DNA from: Bifidobacterium vansinderenii
Lineage (GTDB): Bacteria; Actinomycetota; Actinomycetes; Actinomycetales; Bifidobacteriaceae
Reading direction: 5' to 3'
NCBI RefSeq assembly: GCF_002234915.1
Contig: NZ_NEWD01000021.1
Coordinates: forward strand, 1-64,000
Length of the DNA stretch: 64,000 nucleotides
In this document: positions 24,714 through 34,700 of the stretch, one piece after another
Numbering within the stretch: the first letter of the stretch is position 1
Layout: each line of letters opens with the position of its first letter
Translations under genes and position numbers: made by a program
Notes under the pieces: model-generated
Database searches by the model: none
Told to the model about the DNA's origin: nothing
Seen by the model: only the letters and a program-made list of their open reading frames with translations

Positions 24714-25871
24714 ATGGCAGCTCTTCGCGGACCTGACAGCAGCGAAGACGAACGGCGCAATCTCTCGGAGCGCGCGGTTTTTCCCGAAACGATGGATGTG
24801 AACATCTATCAGCTTGACCCTATTCCGGCACCTCGCTCCTTTATCCGTGACATCCCGCTGTCCGACAAGCAGCTTGATCTGGTGGCGCGTTCCCGTCAGG
24901 AGATCCGCGACGTGCTGCACGGCCGTGACGACCGTCTGCTTGTGGTGGTGGGGCCGTGCTCGATCCACGATCCGAAGGCTGCGCACGACTACGCGCAGCG
25001 TCTGGCCGGTCTCAAGAAGGAACTCGCCGACGATCTGGTGATCGTGATGCGCGTGTACTTCGAGAAGCCGCGTACCACGATCGGCTGGAAGGGTCTGATC
25101 AACGACCCCGATCTGGACGGCACGTTCAACATTCGCAAGGGCATGTTCCTGGCACGCAAGGTGCTGTCGGACGTGCTCGATCTGGGCGTTCCGGCGGCCA
25201 CCGAATGGCTCGACCCGATCACCCCGCAGTACCTGTCCGACGCGATCAGCTGGGGCGCGATCGGCGCGCGTAACACCGAAAGCCAGGTGCATCGCGAGCT
25301 GGCCAGCGGCCTGTCGATGCCGGTGGGCTTCAAGAACTCCACCGACGGCTCGATCAAGGCGGCCGCCGACTCCTGCTACGCGTCGAGCTTCGAACACCAC
25401 TTCCTGTCGATCAACCTCGACGGTCATGTGATCGCCGCCGAGACGAAGGGCAACCCCGACTGCCATCTGATCCTGCGCGGTTCGAGTCAGGGTCCGAACT
25501 ACGACGCTGAATCGGTGGCCGCCTCGCTCGAGGCGCTGCGCAAGGCGAACGCGCCCGGCCCGAGCAAGGTCGGCCTGATCGTGGACGCCGCACACGGCAA
25601 CTGCGGCAAGGACGAGGTGGTGGAGGCCCAGGTGGTCGAGAACCTCGCCGAGCGCCTCGCTGCGGGCGAGCGCGGCATCACCGGCATCATGATGGAGAGC
25701 TTCATCGAGGCCGGATCGCAGAAGCCGGCGCCGCTCGACCAGCTGGTGTACGGCAAGTCCGTGACCGATCGTTGCGTGCCGTGGGATCGCACCGCCGAAC
25801 TGCTGCGCACGCTGGCCAAGGCCGTGCGCACCCGCCGCGAGAACGGCATCGACGTCACCGTCGCCGAGTAG
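24714..25871 (+). CDS. DAHP synthase (type I, AroG-like), paralogue 1
   Basis: 385 residues. Condenses PEP and erythrose 4-phosphate, the first step of aromatic synthesis. Motifs: VVVGPCSIHDPKAA, MRVYFEKPRTTIGWKG, GARNTESQVHRE, NPDCHLILRGSSQGPNYD, DAAHGNCGKD and GIMMESFIEAG. The N-terminal extension before the barrel, which carries feedback control in AroF/G/H enzymes, is present. Start 24714 follows AAAGAGGTGAG. The second paralogue lies at 29183, so the pair may respond to different end products. Confidence 0.94.
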   Translation: MAALRGPDSSEDERRNLSERAVFPETMDVNIYQLDPIPAPRSFIRDIPLSDKQLDLVARSRQEIRDVLHGRDDRLLVVVGPCSIHDPKAAHDYAQRLAGLKKELADDLVIVMRVYFEKPRTTIGWKGLINDPDLDGTFNIRKGMFLARKVLSDVLDLGVPAATEWLDPITPQYLSDAISWGAIGARNTESQVHRELASGLSMPVGFKNSTDGSIKAAADSCYASSFEHHFLSINLDGHVIAAETKGNPDCHLILRGSSQGPNYDAESVAASLEALRKANAPGPSKVGLIVDAAHGNCGKDEVVEAQVVENLAERLAAGERGITGIMMESFIEAGSQKPAPLDQLVYGKSVTDRCVPWDRTAELLRTLAKAVRTRRENGIDVTVAE

Positions 25872-25890
25872 CGGGGACCTGATTGGGGAT

Positions 25891-26014
25891 CTGGGTATAA
25901 CCGGATCACGAAGAGACCGATATGTCGTCCTTCATGATGCGGTTATACCCAGATTCGTTTGTAATCATGCGGTTTGACCCAGAACCAGTGTCCGTTTGAC
26001 CCAGAACCCTGGTA
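25891..26014. repeat. Family D repeat, copy 1
   Basis: Hairpin CTGGGTATAACCGGATCA ... TGATGCGGTTATACCCAG (25891-25952), then two GTTTGACCCAGAACC direct repeats. The most diverged of three copies. It fills most of the gap before the GH78 gene. Confidence 0.82.
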
Positions 26015-26166
26015 GAACTCCGGCAGAATTCCGGCCGTTCACGGCGAACCGCTGAATTCCTTGCCAATTTTTGGCAACATGCGGCATTGTCATACTGGCG
26101 TTGGGCACGTTCTGCGAGACAATGAGTACGGCAATAATCATTTCCATGCGAAGAGGCAGAGAGAAT

Positions 26167-29046
26167 ATGAGTAACGAGACAGTCGTCGTGGTAGTGGAGA
26201 GCAAGGCCCCCACCAAGTTGAAGATCAATGATCGCAACCAACCGGTCGATCTGGAGCCGGGCAGCGTGCCCGTGCTGCGCTGGACGGTGCCGCTGGTGGA
26301 CGTGGGCGTGGTCGTCGCAGGGGATGAAGCGACCGCGATCAACACTGTCGTGGCGTATCAGGTGATCGTGTCGTCCACGTACGACAAGGCCGAATCCGGT
26401 CATGGCGACGTGTGGGACTCCGGTCGCGTGGACGACAACGGATTCAATGGCGTGGCGCTCACCGATCTCGACATGTCGGCCAGCCGCCGCTACTGGGCGT
26501 CCGTGCGCGTGTGGCGCGGCACCGAGGACTCCAGCAAGCCCACCGCGTGGAGCGAACCCACCACGTTCGGCACCGGCGCGGGCGAGCACTGGTCCGCAGC
26601 CGAGCCGATCTGGGCCGATCCGCTCACCGCCAGCCCGTACCAGACCGTGGAACTGCCCGAGTCGATCGCCGGCGAGAACCGCGAGATCAGCACCGACGAC
26701 CAGTTCGCCAAGCGCCCCGAACCCATGACCAGCGAACACAACTCGCGCGGCTGGGCGCTGTTCCGCGGCCGCATCACGCTGCCGAAGAAGCCGATCCGCT
26801 GGGCCACGCTCAACGCCACCGCATCCAGCGGCGCCCGCGCCCGCCAGTTCGTCTACCGCATGTGGCTCAACGGCCACTTCGTGGGCTTCGGCCCCACCTT
26901 CCCGATCGACGGCGAGACCCGCTACGACGGCTACGACGTGACCAGGTATCTGGTGTCCGGCCGCGACAACTTCGTGGGCGTGATCGCCTACGCGCTCGAG
27001 GATCAGCGCTTCATGGCGCAGCTCGACGTCATGTACGAGGACGGCACGCTCGCCCACTTCGGCACCGGCGAGGACTGGCTGTCCCGTGTGGGCAACAACG
27101 TGTGGTTCGACGGCGCCACCGTGGGCACGCATGTGTACGAGCTGCCCGCCGAGAACATTCAGGCCGCCGTCTACCCGCGCGGCATGTCCGAAGTCGGCTA
27201 TGACGACATTGACTGGGCCGTCTCCAAGGTCAAGCCGGCCTTTGACGATCTCAAGGCCACGCCGTTCGACAAGCCCACCCTGCGCGAGCGCGAGGCCGTG
27301 AAGAAGTGGATCACCGACGATGGTCGTCTGATCGTCGACTTTGGTCGTGCGGTGGCCGGCGGCATCCGTCTGGCCGCGCGCGTGAGCCGTCCCACCGATC
27401 TGGTCATCCGATTCGGCGAGCGCCTGAACGATCAGGGAACCGTGCAGTACCGTCTCGACGCGTACAACGAGTACCAGGACGTATGGCATTACGTGCCGAA
27501 CAAGCTCAACGTGCCGGTCACCGCACGCACGTGGGGACTGCGCGTGTTCCGCTACGTGGAGATCCTGCCCACGGAGAACAACGATGAGAACGCCGCGCTG
27601 CTGCGCGAACTGCTCGACAGCGACACCGCGCTCGAGGCGCAGGCCCTGCTCTACCCGTTCCACGGCCCGACAGACGGCTTCACGTCGAACAACGACACGC
27701 TCAACCAGGTGTGGCAGCTGTGCCGCAACACCGTCGAATCGCTCAACGTGAACATGTACGTGGACTCGTGGACTCGCGAACGCATTCCGTACGAGGCCGA
27801 CGCATGGCTGCAGCAGCGCGCGCACATGTCGTTGGACGCCGACTCCAGGCTGGGCGAATACTCCATCGACTACCTGCTCGCCAACCGCACATGGCCCACT
27901 GAATGGCCGCTGTATCTGGTGCTCGCCGTGTACGACGCGTGGGTGCAGACCGGCTCTCTGCAGCAGGCCGCCGAGCAGTGGGACAGGATCGTCGCGATGC
28001 TGCCCGACAAGTATCTTGACGACAAGACCGGCCTGATCATGAAGGATCCCGGCAAGAGCAGCACCACGGACGGCGATCTGGTGGACTGGCCGCCGGTCGA
28101 GCGTGACGGGTTCGTCTTCGGCCGCGTGAATACGGTGATCAACGCGCTCGCCGCGCAGAGCTATGGCTGCGCTGGTGTGCTCGCCATGAGGCTCGGCAAG
28201 ATCGACGAGGGCCGCAGGTACACGCGCATCGCGTCCCGTATGCGCAAGGCCATCAACAAGTATCTGTGGAACGACGAGGTGGGCGCCTACGCCGACGGTC
28301 TTGACACCGGCGTGGACGGCAAGCAGATCGCGCACTGCTCCGAGCATGCGTCCGCGTTCGCGCTGGCGTTCGCGCACGTGCCGGCCGACCGTCTGCCGCG
28401 CGTGGGCGCGTTCATCCGTTCCAAGGGCATGGCGTGCAGCGTGTACGTGGCGGCCGTGCTGCTCGAAGGTCTGTATAAGGGCGGTCAGGGCGTGTACGCG
28501 AACGAGCTGATCGCCGCATCCGAGGGCGAGCGTACGTGGAAGCACATGATCGATGCGGGTGCGGGCGCCACCATGGAGGCGTGGAGCCACGAGCTGAAGA
28601 GCAACACCACGTATTCGCATCCGTGGGCCGCGTCGCCGGCGTTCCTGCTGCCGCGCTACATGGTGGGCGTGCACCCGCTGGAGCCCGGATTCAGCGAGTT
28701 CGTGGTGGCGCCGCAGCCCGGTTCCATCAGCGAGGCGAGCGCCAAGGTGCCGATCGAATCGGGTGTGATCGAGGCCGGATACAAGGTGCTGGGCGACACC
28801 GTGCCCACGGCCGAGGACCAGACGGTGGACGGCATCGAGATCACGCTGGTCGTGCCGATCGGAACGACCGCCGACGTGATCGTGCCGCCGACCAAGTCCG
28901 GTGCGCCGATCGTGCTTGACGGCGTGGAGACCGTGGTCGCCGACGCGCGCTACGGCATTCCGTCCACGATTCCGCAGGGCGCGTACCCGGAGGGCGCTCG
29001 CCGCATCCACGGTCTGACCGCGGGTCGCCACGTCATTCAGGCGTAG
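26167..29046 (+). CDS. GH78 alpha-L-rhamnosidase
   Basis: 959 residues, no signal peptide, so cytosolic. An N-terminal Fn3-like region (VAYQVIVSSTYDKA, GDVWDSGRV) and beta-sandwich domains precede an (alpha/alpha)6 barrel with NVNMYVDSWTRERIPYEAD (acidic residues E538 and D545), followed by ATMEAWSHE (E804) and SHPWAASPAFLLPRYMVGV, then a C-terminal beta domain. GH78 enzymes remove terminal alpha-L-rhamnose from flavonoid glycosides, pectin or gum side chains. Start 26167 gives the family-like opening, although the AAGAGG site is weak and ATG 26146 is possible. It stands between the two DAHP synthase genes with no transporter or regulator of its own. Confidence 0.9.
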   Translation: MSNETVVVVVESKAPTKLKINDRNQPVDLEPGSVPVLRWTVPLVDVGVVVAGDEATAINTVVAYQVIVSSTYDKAESGHGDVWDSGRVDDNGFNGVALTDLDMSASRRYWASVRVWRGTEDSSKPTAWSEPTTFGTGAGEHWSAAEPIWADPLTASPYQTVELPESIAGENREISTDDQFAKRPEPMTSEHNSRGWALFRGRITLPKKPIRWATLNATASSGARARQFVYRMWLNGHFVGFGPTFPIDGETRYDGYDVTRYLVSGRDNFVGVIAYALEDQRFMAQLDVMYEDGTLAHFGTGEDWLSRVGNNVWFDGATVGTHVYELPAENIQAAVYPRGMSEVGYDDIDWAVSKVKPAFDDLKATPFDKPTLREREAVKKWITDDGRLIVDFGRAVAGGIRLAARVSRPTDLVIRFGERLNDQGTVQYRLDAYNEYQDVWHYVPNKLNVPVTARTWGLRVFRYVEILPTENNDENAALLRELLDSDTALEAQALLYPFHGPTDGFTSNNDTLNQVWQLCRNTVESLNVNMYVDSWTRERIPYEADAWLQQRAHMSLDADSRLGEYSIDYLLANRTWPTEWPLYLVLAVYDAWVQTGSLQQAAEQWDRIVAMLPDKYLDDKTGLIMKDPGKSSTTDGDLVDWPPVERDGFVFGRVNTVINALAAQSYGCAGVLAMRLGKIDEGRRYTRIASRMRKAINKYLWNDEVGAYADGLDTGVDGKQIAHCSEHASAFALAFAHVPADRLPRVGAFIRSKGMACSVYVAAVLLEGLYKGGQGVYANELIAASEGERTWKHMIDAGAGATMEAWSHELKSNTTYSHPWAASPAFLLPRYMVGVHPLEPGFSEFVVAPQPGSISEASAKVPIESGVIEAGYKVLGDTVPTAEDQTVDGIEITLVVPIGTTADVIVPPTKSGAPIVLDGVETVVADARYGIPSTIPQGAYPEGARRIHGLTAGRHVIQA

Positions 29047-29071
29047 CGGCTTTCGGAGCCTTGGGCTTTTC

Positions 29072-29123
29072 GCTCCCCTCATTGCATGGATCCGCACGAT
29101 TCGTACAATGAAGGGAGCTTTTT
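29072..29123 (+). terminator. Terminator after GH78 gene
   Basis: GCTCCCCTCATTG pairs with CAATGAAGGGAGC (one mismatch) and is followed by TTTTT. Confidence 0.85.
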
Positions 29124-29182
29124 CATATGAGACATGTGCATGATTGACGTGACGGTGATCGTCATGTCGGGGGAGGAACGCG

Positions 29183-30415
29183 ATGACGGAGAATATTGAG
29201 CATACGGAACATACGGTGAGCGGGGCGAATGGCGGGGAGTCCGCCGACCGAGGCGAGGAGCTGCGTGCCATCCGTCGGGCTCTGGGCGAGGGCAAGAACC
29301 CGCTCAACGTGCAGGGCATTCCGCGTTGGGAAGACCAGGTGGGCATCAGCCGCATCGTCAACCGACGCATCATGGAGCTCGACCCGCTGCCCACGCCGGC
29401 CGAGGTGCTGTCCAATCAGCCGTTGGAGGGTGCGGCCCGCGAACTGGTCGCATCCTCTCGTGACGAGGTACGCGCCTGCCTGTACGGTCAGGACGATCGC
29501 CTGCTTGTGATCGTCGGCCCCTGCTCGGTGCACGATCCCAAGGCCGCGCTCGACTACGCGCGTCGGCTTTCCGCACTCAACAAGGAGCTCGACGGCGAAC
29601 TCATGATCGTGATGCGCGTGTACTTCGAGAAGCCGCGCACCACCGTCGGCTGGAAGGGCCTGATCAATGATCCCGACGTGGACGGCAGCCACAACATCCG
29701 CAAGGGTCTGCTGCTCGCCCGTCAGATTCTGCTCGACGTGCTGGACGCCGGCCTGCCCGCCGCCACTGAGTTCCTGGAGCCCACCTCGCCGCAGTTCATC
29801 TCTGACGCCGTGACATGGGGCGCGATCGGCGCGCGCAACACCGAAAGCCAGATCCACCGTCAGCTTGCCAGCGGCCTGTCCATGCCCGTCGGATTCAAGA
29901 ACGCGACCGACGGATCCGTCAAGGCGGCCATCAACGGCTGCTACGCGGCCGCGCAGGAGCACACGTTCTTCGGCATCGACCACATGGGTCGTGCCGCCGC
30001 CGTCGAAACGCTCGGCAACCCCGACTGCCATGTGGTGCTGCGCGGTTCGAGCCACGGCCCGAACTACGACGCCGAATCCGTGCGCGTCGCCATGGACGCG
30101 ATCCGCGACGAGATGCCCGCCGACTCCGCCGCCGCCCACGGGCTCGTGATCGACGCCTCGCACGGCAACTCCGGCAAGGACGAGCATCGTCAGGCCGAAG
30201 TGGTGCGCAACATCGCCGCACGCGTGGCCGCAGGAGAGACCGGCATCACCGGCATCATGATGGAAAGCTTCATCGAGGGCGGCAACCAGCCGGCCGCGCC
30301 GCTGCCGCAGCTCGTGTACGGCAAGTCCATCACCGACAAGTGCATCTCCTGGCCCGAAACCGAGAAGCTGCTGCGCGAGCTCGCCGCCGCCGTGAGCGAG
30401 CGCCGTTGGAGGTGA
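29183..30415 (+). CDS. DAHP synthase (type I), paralogue 2
   Basis: 410 residues, clearly homologous to paralogue 1 over its whole length (VIVGPCSVHDPKAALDYARRL, MRVYFEKPRTTVGWKG, GARNTESQIHRQLASGLSMP, DASHGNSGKDEHRQ). It has a longer polar N-terminus and two small changes in otherwise invariant segments (HGNSGKD for HGNCGKD, CSVHD for CSIHD). GGGAGGAACGCG precedes the ATG. Likely the isoenzyme with a different feedback inhibitor; which aromatic controls which cannot be read from sequence. Confidence 0.94.
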   Translation: MTENIEHTEHTVSGANGGESADRGEELRAIRRALGEGKNPLNVQGIPRWEDQVGISRIVNRRIMELDPLPTPAEVLSNQPLEGAARELVASSRDEVRACLYGQDDRLLVIVGPCSVHDPKAALDYARRLSALNKELDGELMIVMRVYFEKPRTTVGWKGLINDPDVDGSHNIRKGLLLARQILLDVLDAGLPAATEFLEPTSPQFISDAVTWGAIGARNTESQIHRQLASGLSMPVGFKNATDGSVKAAINGCYAAAQEHTFFGIDHMGRAAAVETLGNPDCHVVLRGSSHGPNYDAESVRVAMDAIRDEMPADSAAAHGLVIDASHGNSGKDEHRQAEVVRNIAARVAAGETGITGIMMESFIEGGNQPAAPLPQLVYGKSITDKCISWPETEKLLRELAAAVSERRWR

Positions 30416-30511
30416 ACGGCCTGAGCCGCCTGCGGGTGGCTAAGCTGTGGCTAAGCTGTTGCGTGAATACAACCGAGTGAAATATATGAATATATGCGCA
30501 AAGGAGACGCT

Positions 30512-31207
30512 ATGAGCAGGACGATCGCGATCATCGGAGCCATGGACGAGGAGGTCGCGTTCATCGCGCGCTCGCTGACCGGCGCCGCGACGCATGCCGA
30601 AGCCGGACTGAACGTCACCGAGGGCACGTTCGTCGGCGGTGAGGGCGAGACGCTGCATGTGGTCGCCACCGTCGCCGGCATGGGCACGGTCAACGCGGCC
30701 GCCACCACGCAGCATCTGATCGATGTGTACTCTCCCGAGGCCGTGATCTTCTCCGGCATCGCCGGCAACCTCAACAAGGATCTGCACATCAACGACGTGG
30801 TGCTCGGCGGCACGCTGCGCTATCTTGACACCGACATGCGCCTGATCGCCCAGTCCGCGCCCAAGACCGATGAGTTCCACTCCGATCCGCATCTGCTGGC
30901 CGTGGCGGGCGAGGCACTGGACGAGATGGGCATCACGCACATCACCGGCGTGATCGCCACCGGCAACTACTTCGTGGAGGGCGACGAGAACACCGCCAAG
31001 GTGAAGGCCGCCACCGGCGCCGATGCCGTGGAGATGGAGGGCGCCGCCGTGGCGCACGTGGCCGCGCGCAACGAAGTGCCCGCGCTGGTGATCCGCGCGC
31101 TGAGCGACAACGCCGACACCGAATACGAGACGTTCAAGGACTTCGACATCAGCGAGTACGCCGACACCGCCGCCAAGCTCGTGATCAACATCCTCGGCCG
31201 TTTGTAG
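30512..31207 (+). CDS. mtnN: 5'-methylthioadenosine/S-adenosylhomocysteine nucleosidase
   Basis: 231 residues. Cleaves MTA and SAH to adenine and the thioribose or ribosyl-homocysteine. Family motifs: IAIIGAMDEEV, VATVAGMGTVNAAATTQ, GIAGNLN, VIATGNYFVEGDE and DAVEMEGAAVAHVA with the catalytic D in RALSDNAD. The start at 30512 has AAAGGAGACGCT before it; an in-frame ATG at 30494 lies upstream of that site. It follows DAHP synthase 2 by 96 nt. Confidence 0.95.
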   Translation: MSRTIAIIGAMDEEVAFIARSLTGAATHAEAGLNVTEGTFVGGEGETLHVVATVAGMGTVNAAATTQHLIDVYSPEAVIFSGIAGNLNKDLHINDVVLGGTLRYLDTDMRLIAQSAPKTDEFHSDPHLLAVAGEALDEMGITHITGVIATGNYFVEGDENTAKVKAATGADAVEMEGAAVAHVAARNEVPALVIRALSDNADTEYETFKDFDISEYADTAAKLVINILGRL

Positions 31208-31229
31208 ATTTCCCGGTTCTTCCTCTCAT

Positions 31230-31426
31230 CCTTCCCCTTGAGGGGAAGGTGTCAGCCGGCAGGCTGACTGATGAGGTGACAAACGGGTTGGCTGATCACC
31301 TCATCCGTCGGCTCCGCCGACACCTTCCCCTCAAGGGGAAGGCGGCATATGGCTATTCGATCTCATACGGATAAGCCGGCTTCCCCTTGAGGGGAAGCTG
31401 TCAGTCGAAGACTGACTGATGAGGTG
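31230..31426. repeat. Three family B repeats in a row
   Basis: CTTCCCCTTGAGGGGAAGG ... CTGATGAGGTG at 31230-31278, CACCTCATCCGTCGG ... AAGGGGAAGG at 31297-31342, and an inverted copy at 31380-31426. Confidence 0.88.
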
Positions 31427-31575
31427 GCCGACCGACCAGTTCGGCACCATAACAATCGAAACTGGGTATATCCGTATCATTTGGAGACCGAAAATGGGGT
31501 CTACATGATGCGGATATACCCAGTTTTGTCGTTTGTGTCCGGTTTTACCCAGAAATAATGATCCGGTTTTACCCA
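31297..31575. repeat. Left flanking block (about 280 bp) of the PAP2 gene
   Basis: Two facing family B units, a conserved GACCGACCAGT linker and a family D unit in fixed order. The same order and spacing recur at 34823-35111 on the other side of the PAP2 gene in the same orientation. Confidence 0.8.
31459..31575. repeat. Family D repeat, copy 2
   Basis: Arms 31459-31480 and 31505-31526 (AAACTGGGTATATCCGTATC...) form a 22-bp stem with one mismatch. Two TCCGGTTTTACCCA direct repeats follow at 31538 and 31562. Confidence 0.88.
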
Positions 31576-31769
31576 CATTCGATCCAACCGAAAACCGAAT
31601 GATGAACGAACGGTGAATCATGGTGAACGGAGGGTAGCGCAGTACTGATTTCTTCCTATCCGCCGGTGTGGGGCGCGCACGGCTGGCCCACACTGGAACC
31701 GCAGTATGCCGATGACGCCAAGAGGAGCGCATCGGCATTTTCCATATTCACTGTGAGGATTGGAAGATC

Positions 31770-34700
31770 ATGACACATGCAGCAATCACAGCCAAGGCGA
31801 TGAAGGGGGCCCTCGCCGGGTTCGTCGCCGTGGCCATGCTGACGCCGCTCGCCGCATCCACGGCGTCGGCCGCCACCACCGACGCGACCGCCGGCAACCA
31901 GCAGAGCTTCATCCAGTACGACGTGGCCAAGAGCCCGGCCGCCGACTCCGGCAAGGGAATCACCTCCCTGCTCACCGATTTCACCACCTACTGGACGCCG
32001 AACAAGGGCGTGACCGACGGCGGAGTCGCCACCCTGCAGCACGACGACGAGCTGACCGAAAGCATCAACAACGCCGCGTACGGCGCCGACGGCAAGACCG
32101 CGCAGGACCAGCGTGCCCTGTCCGACGCCCAGATGAACTCCACCAACACGCTGTACGACGCGCTCGGCCCCACCATCGGCGGCTACTTCAAGGCCGACAT
32201 GGAGGCCGGCAAGCTGCCCAAGACCGCCGCCTACCTTAAGGCCATGAACAAGTCCGCAAGCACCGGCGACGCCAAGGGCACCTACGCGCACCCGCGTCCG
32301 TACGTGGACCGCGCCAACTACAAGGGCGAGCAGCTCGACCTCAAGGGCCTCAAGAGCACGCTCGACATCAAGAAGGTCCCCGGCTACGAGAACTTCGACT
32401 GGGGTGACGGCGAAGCCCCCGACAACGAGTACGAGGGTCTGGCCGAATCCGGATCCTTCCCGTCCGGCCACACCACGTTCGCGTTCACGCAGGGCGTGGG
32501 CCTGTCCGCCATCCTGCCTGAACTCGGTCCGCAGATCATGACGCGTGTGTCCGAGGCGGGCAACAACCGCATCGTGCTCGGCGTGCACTACCCGCTCGAC
32601 ATCATGGGCGGCCACATCGCCGGCACCTACGGCGTGGCCACCGCGTTGAGCGATCCCGCCACTGCCAAGCAGGCTCAGGAGGCCCGCGCCGAACTGCAGT
32701 CCGTGCTTGGTGCCGACTGCCAGGCCAACAAGGTGACCAAGGACGCCGGCCTGCACTCCTGCATCAACGCGACCAACGCCAACGGCCAGTCCAGCAAGCA
32801 GCCGTACGGCGGCTACACCAACTCCTTCACCGACGCCGTGTCCACCAAGCCCGTCACCGACGAGGCCTCCGCGCTCGACGCGTACACCGCCCGCATGACC
32901 TACGGATTCAAGCAGACCGGCGACACTTCCAAGCGTCCGGTCGTGCCCGAGGGCGCCGAGAACCTGCTCGCCAACGTCGACTACTTCAACACCGACGATC
33001 CGGCCAACGGCAAGCTCAAGCTCAGCACCGACGAACTGCGTCAGGTGATCGCCGCCAGCGAGATCCAGTCCGGCTACCCGCTCGACGCGAGCAGCGACGG
33101 CTGGGGCCGCATCAACCTCGCGAAGATCTACACCGCGCGCGTGACCTTCGACAAGGCCGACCCCGCCACCCGCAAGATCACCGACATCTCCTTCGGTCAC
33201 CACCGCGACGAGGTCGTGGTGCCCACGGTGCCGACCCAGCCCAAGGCCGACGCCCTGTCCAACCTGCTCAAGGACTACAACACGTACTTCGACTTCTACA
33301 GCGCCAACGGCGTGCAGAACACCGAGGTCGCCAAGTCCACGACCAAGCACGACGACGATCTGACCGCCGCCATCAACAACAAGGCGTTCGGCGTCGACGG
33401 CAATACCGCGCAGGACCAGCGTGCCCTGTCCGACGCCCAGATGAACTCCACGAACACGCTGTACGACGCGCTCGGCCCGGTGCTCGGCCAGTACTACAAG
33501 ACCGCCATGGACAACGGCAAGCTGCCGCAGACCAAGGCGTTCCTCGCCGAGATGAACAAGTCGGCGAGCACCGGCACGGCCAAGGCCTACTACCAGCACC
33601 CGCGCCCGTACATCGACCGCGTGAACTTCCAGGGCAAGACCCTGAACATCGACAACACGCTGCAGAACCGCATCAAGAAGGCCCCGGGCTACGAGAACTT
33701 CGACTGGGGTGACGGCGAGGCTCCCGACAACGAGTACGAGGGTCTGGCGAACTCCGGTTCGTTCCCGTCCGGCCACACCACGTTCGCGTTCACGCAGGGC
33801 GCCGGCCTGTCCTACATCCTGCCCGAGCTCGGCCCGGAGATCATGACGCGTGTGTCCGAGGCGGGCAACAACCGCATCGTGCTCGGCGTGCACTACCCGC
33901 TCGACATCATGGGCGGCCATATCGCCGGACAGTACGGCGTGGCCACCGCAGTCAGCAGCAACGACCAGGCCAAGGCCGACGCCGCCGCAGCCCGCACCGA
34001 GCTCGTGAACTACCTCACCGCCCAGTGCAAGGCCGACGGCCACGGCGACACCCTCGACGCCTGCATCGCCAACACCGGCGCCAACAACGACAAGGGCTAC
34101 GCCAACGACTTCACCGACGACGTGGTGAAGACCGCCGTGACCGACCGCAAGAGCGCCATCGACGCCTACACCGCCCGCATGACCTACGGCTTCGTCCAGA
34201 CCGGCAAGTCCGGACAGGACGCCGTGGTGCCCGACGCCGCCGTGAGCATGCTCGACAACGTGGCCGCGTTCAAGAACCTCACCGCCGACCAGAAGAAGGC
34301 CGTGCTCGCCGCAACCGAAGGCGACTCCGGCTACCCGCTCGACGCCAGCAGCGAAGGCTGGGCCCGCATCAACCTCGCCAAGGCGTACAGCGCCAAGGTG
34401 ACGCTCGACAAGAGCGGCAAGGTCGTCAAGGTTGAGCCCGGCCAGACCGAGCCGTCCGTCGTGACCGCCGGTGACAACGGCAACAACGGTGGTCAGAATG
34501 GCGGCCAGAACAACGGCGGCCAGTCCGGTGAGAACAACGGCCAGCAGAACGGTCAGAACGGCAACAGCCAGAACCAGAACGGTTCCACCAACAACGGCGC
34601 CGCATCCAACGGTTCCAACGGCCAGAACGGCGGTTCCAACGGTTCCAAGACCCCGGCCAGCGCCACCGGTAAGACCACGGCCAAGACCGGCAAGCTCAGC

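Noticed and set aside
25906-29415. Very long minus-strand open frame opposite the GH78 gene
   Set aside because: Antisense shadow of a GC-rich gene: His/Arg/Val-rich, no motifs, no start signal.
31656-34043. Minus-strand open frame opposite the PAP2 gene
   Set aside because: Shadow frame that overlaps a clear secreted protein; no ribosome binding site.
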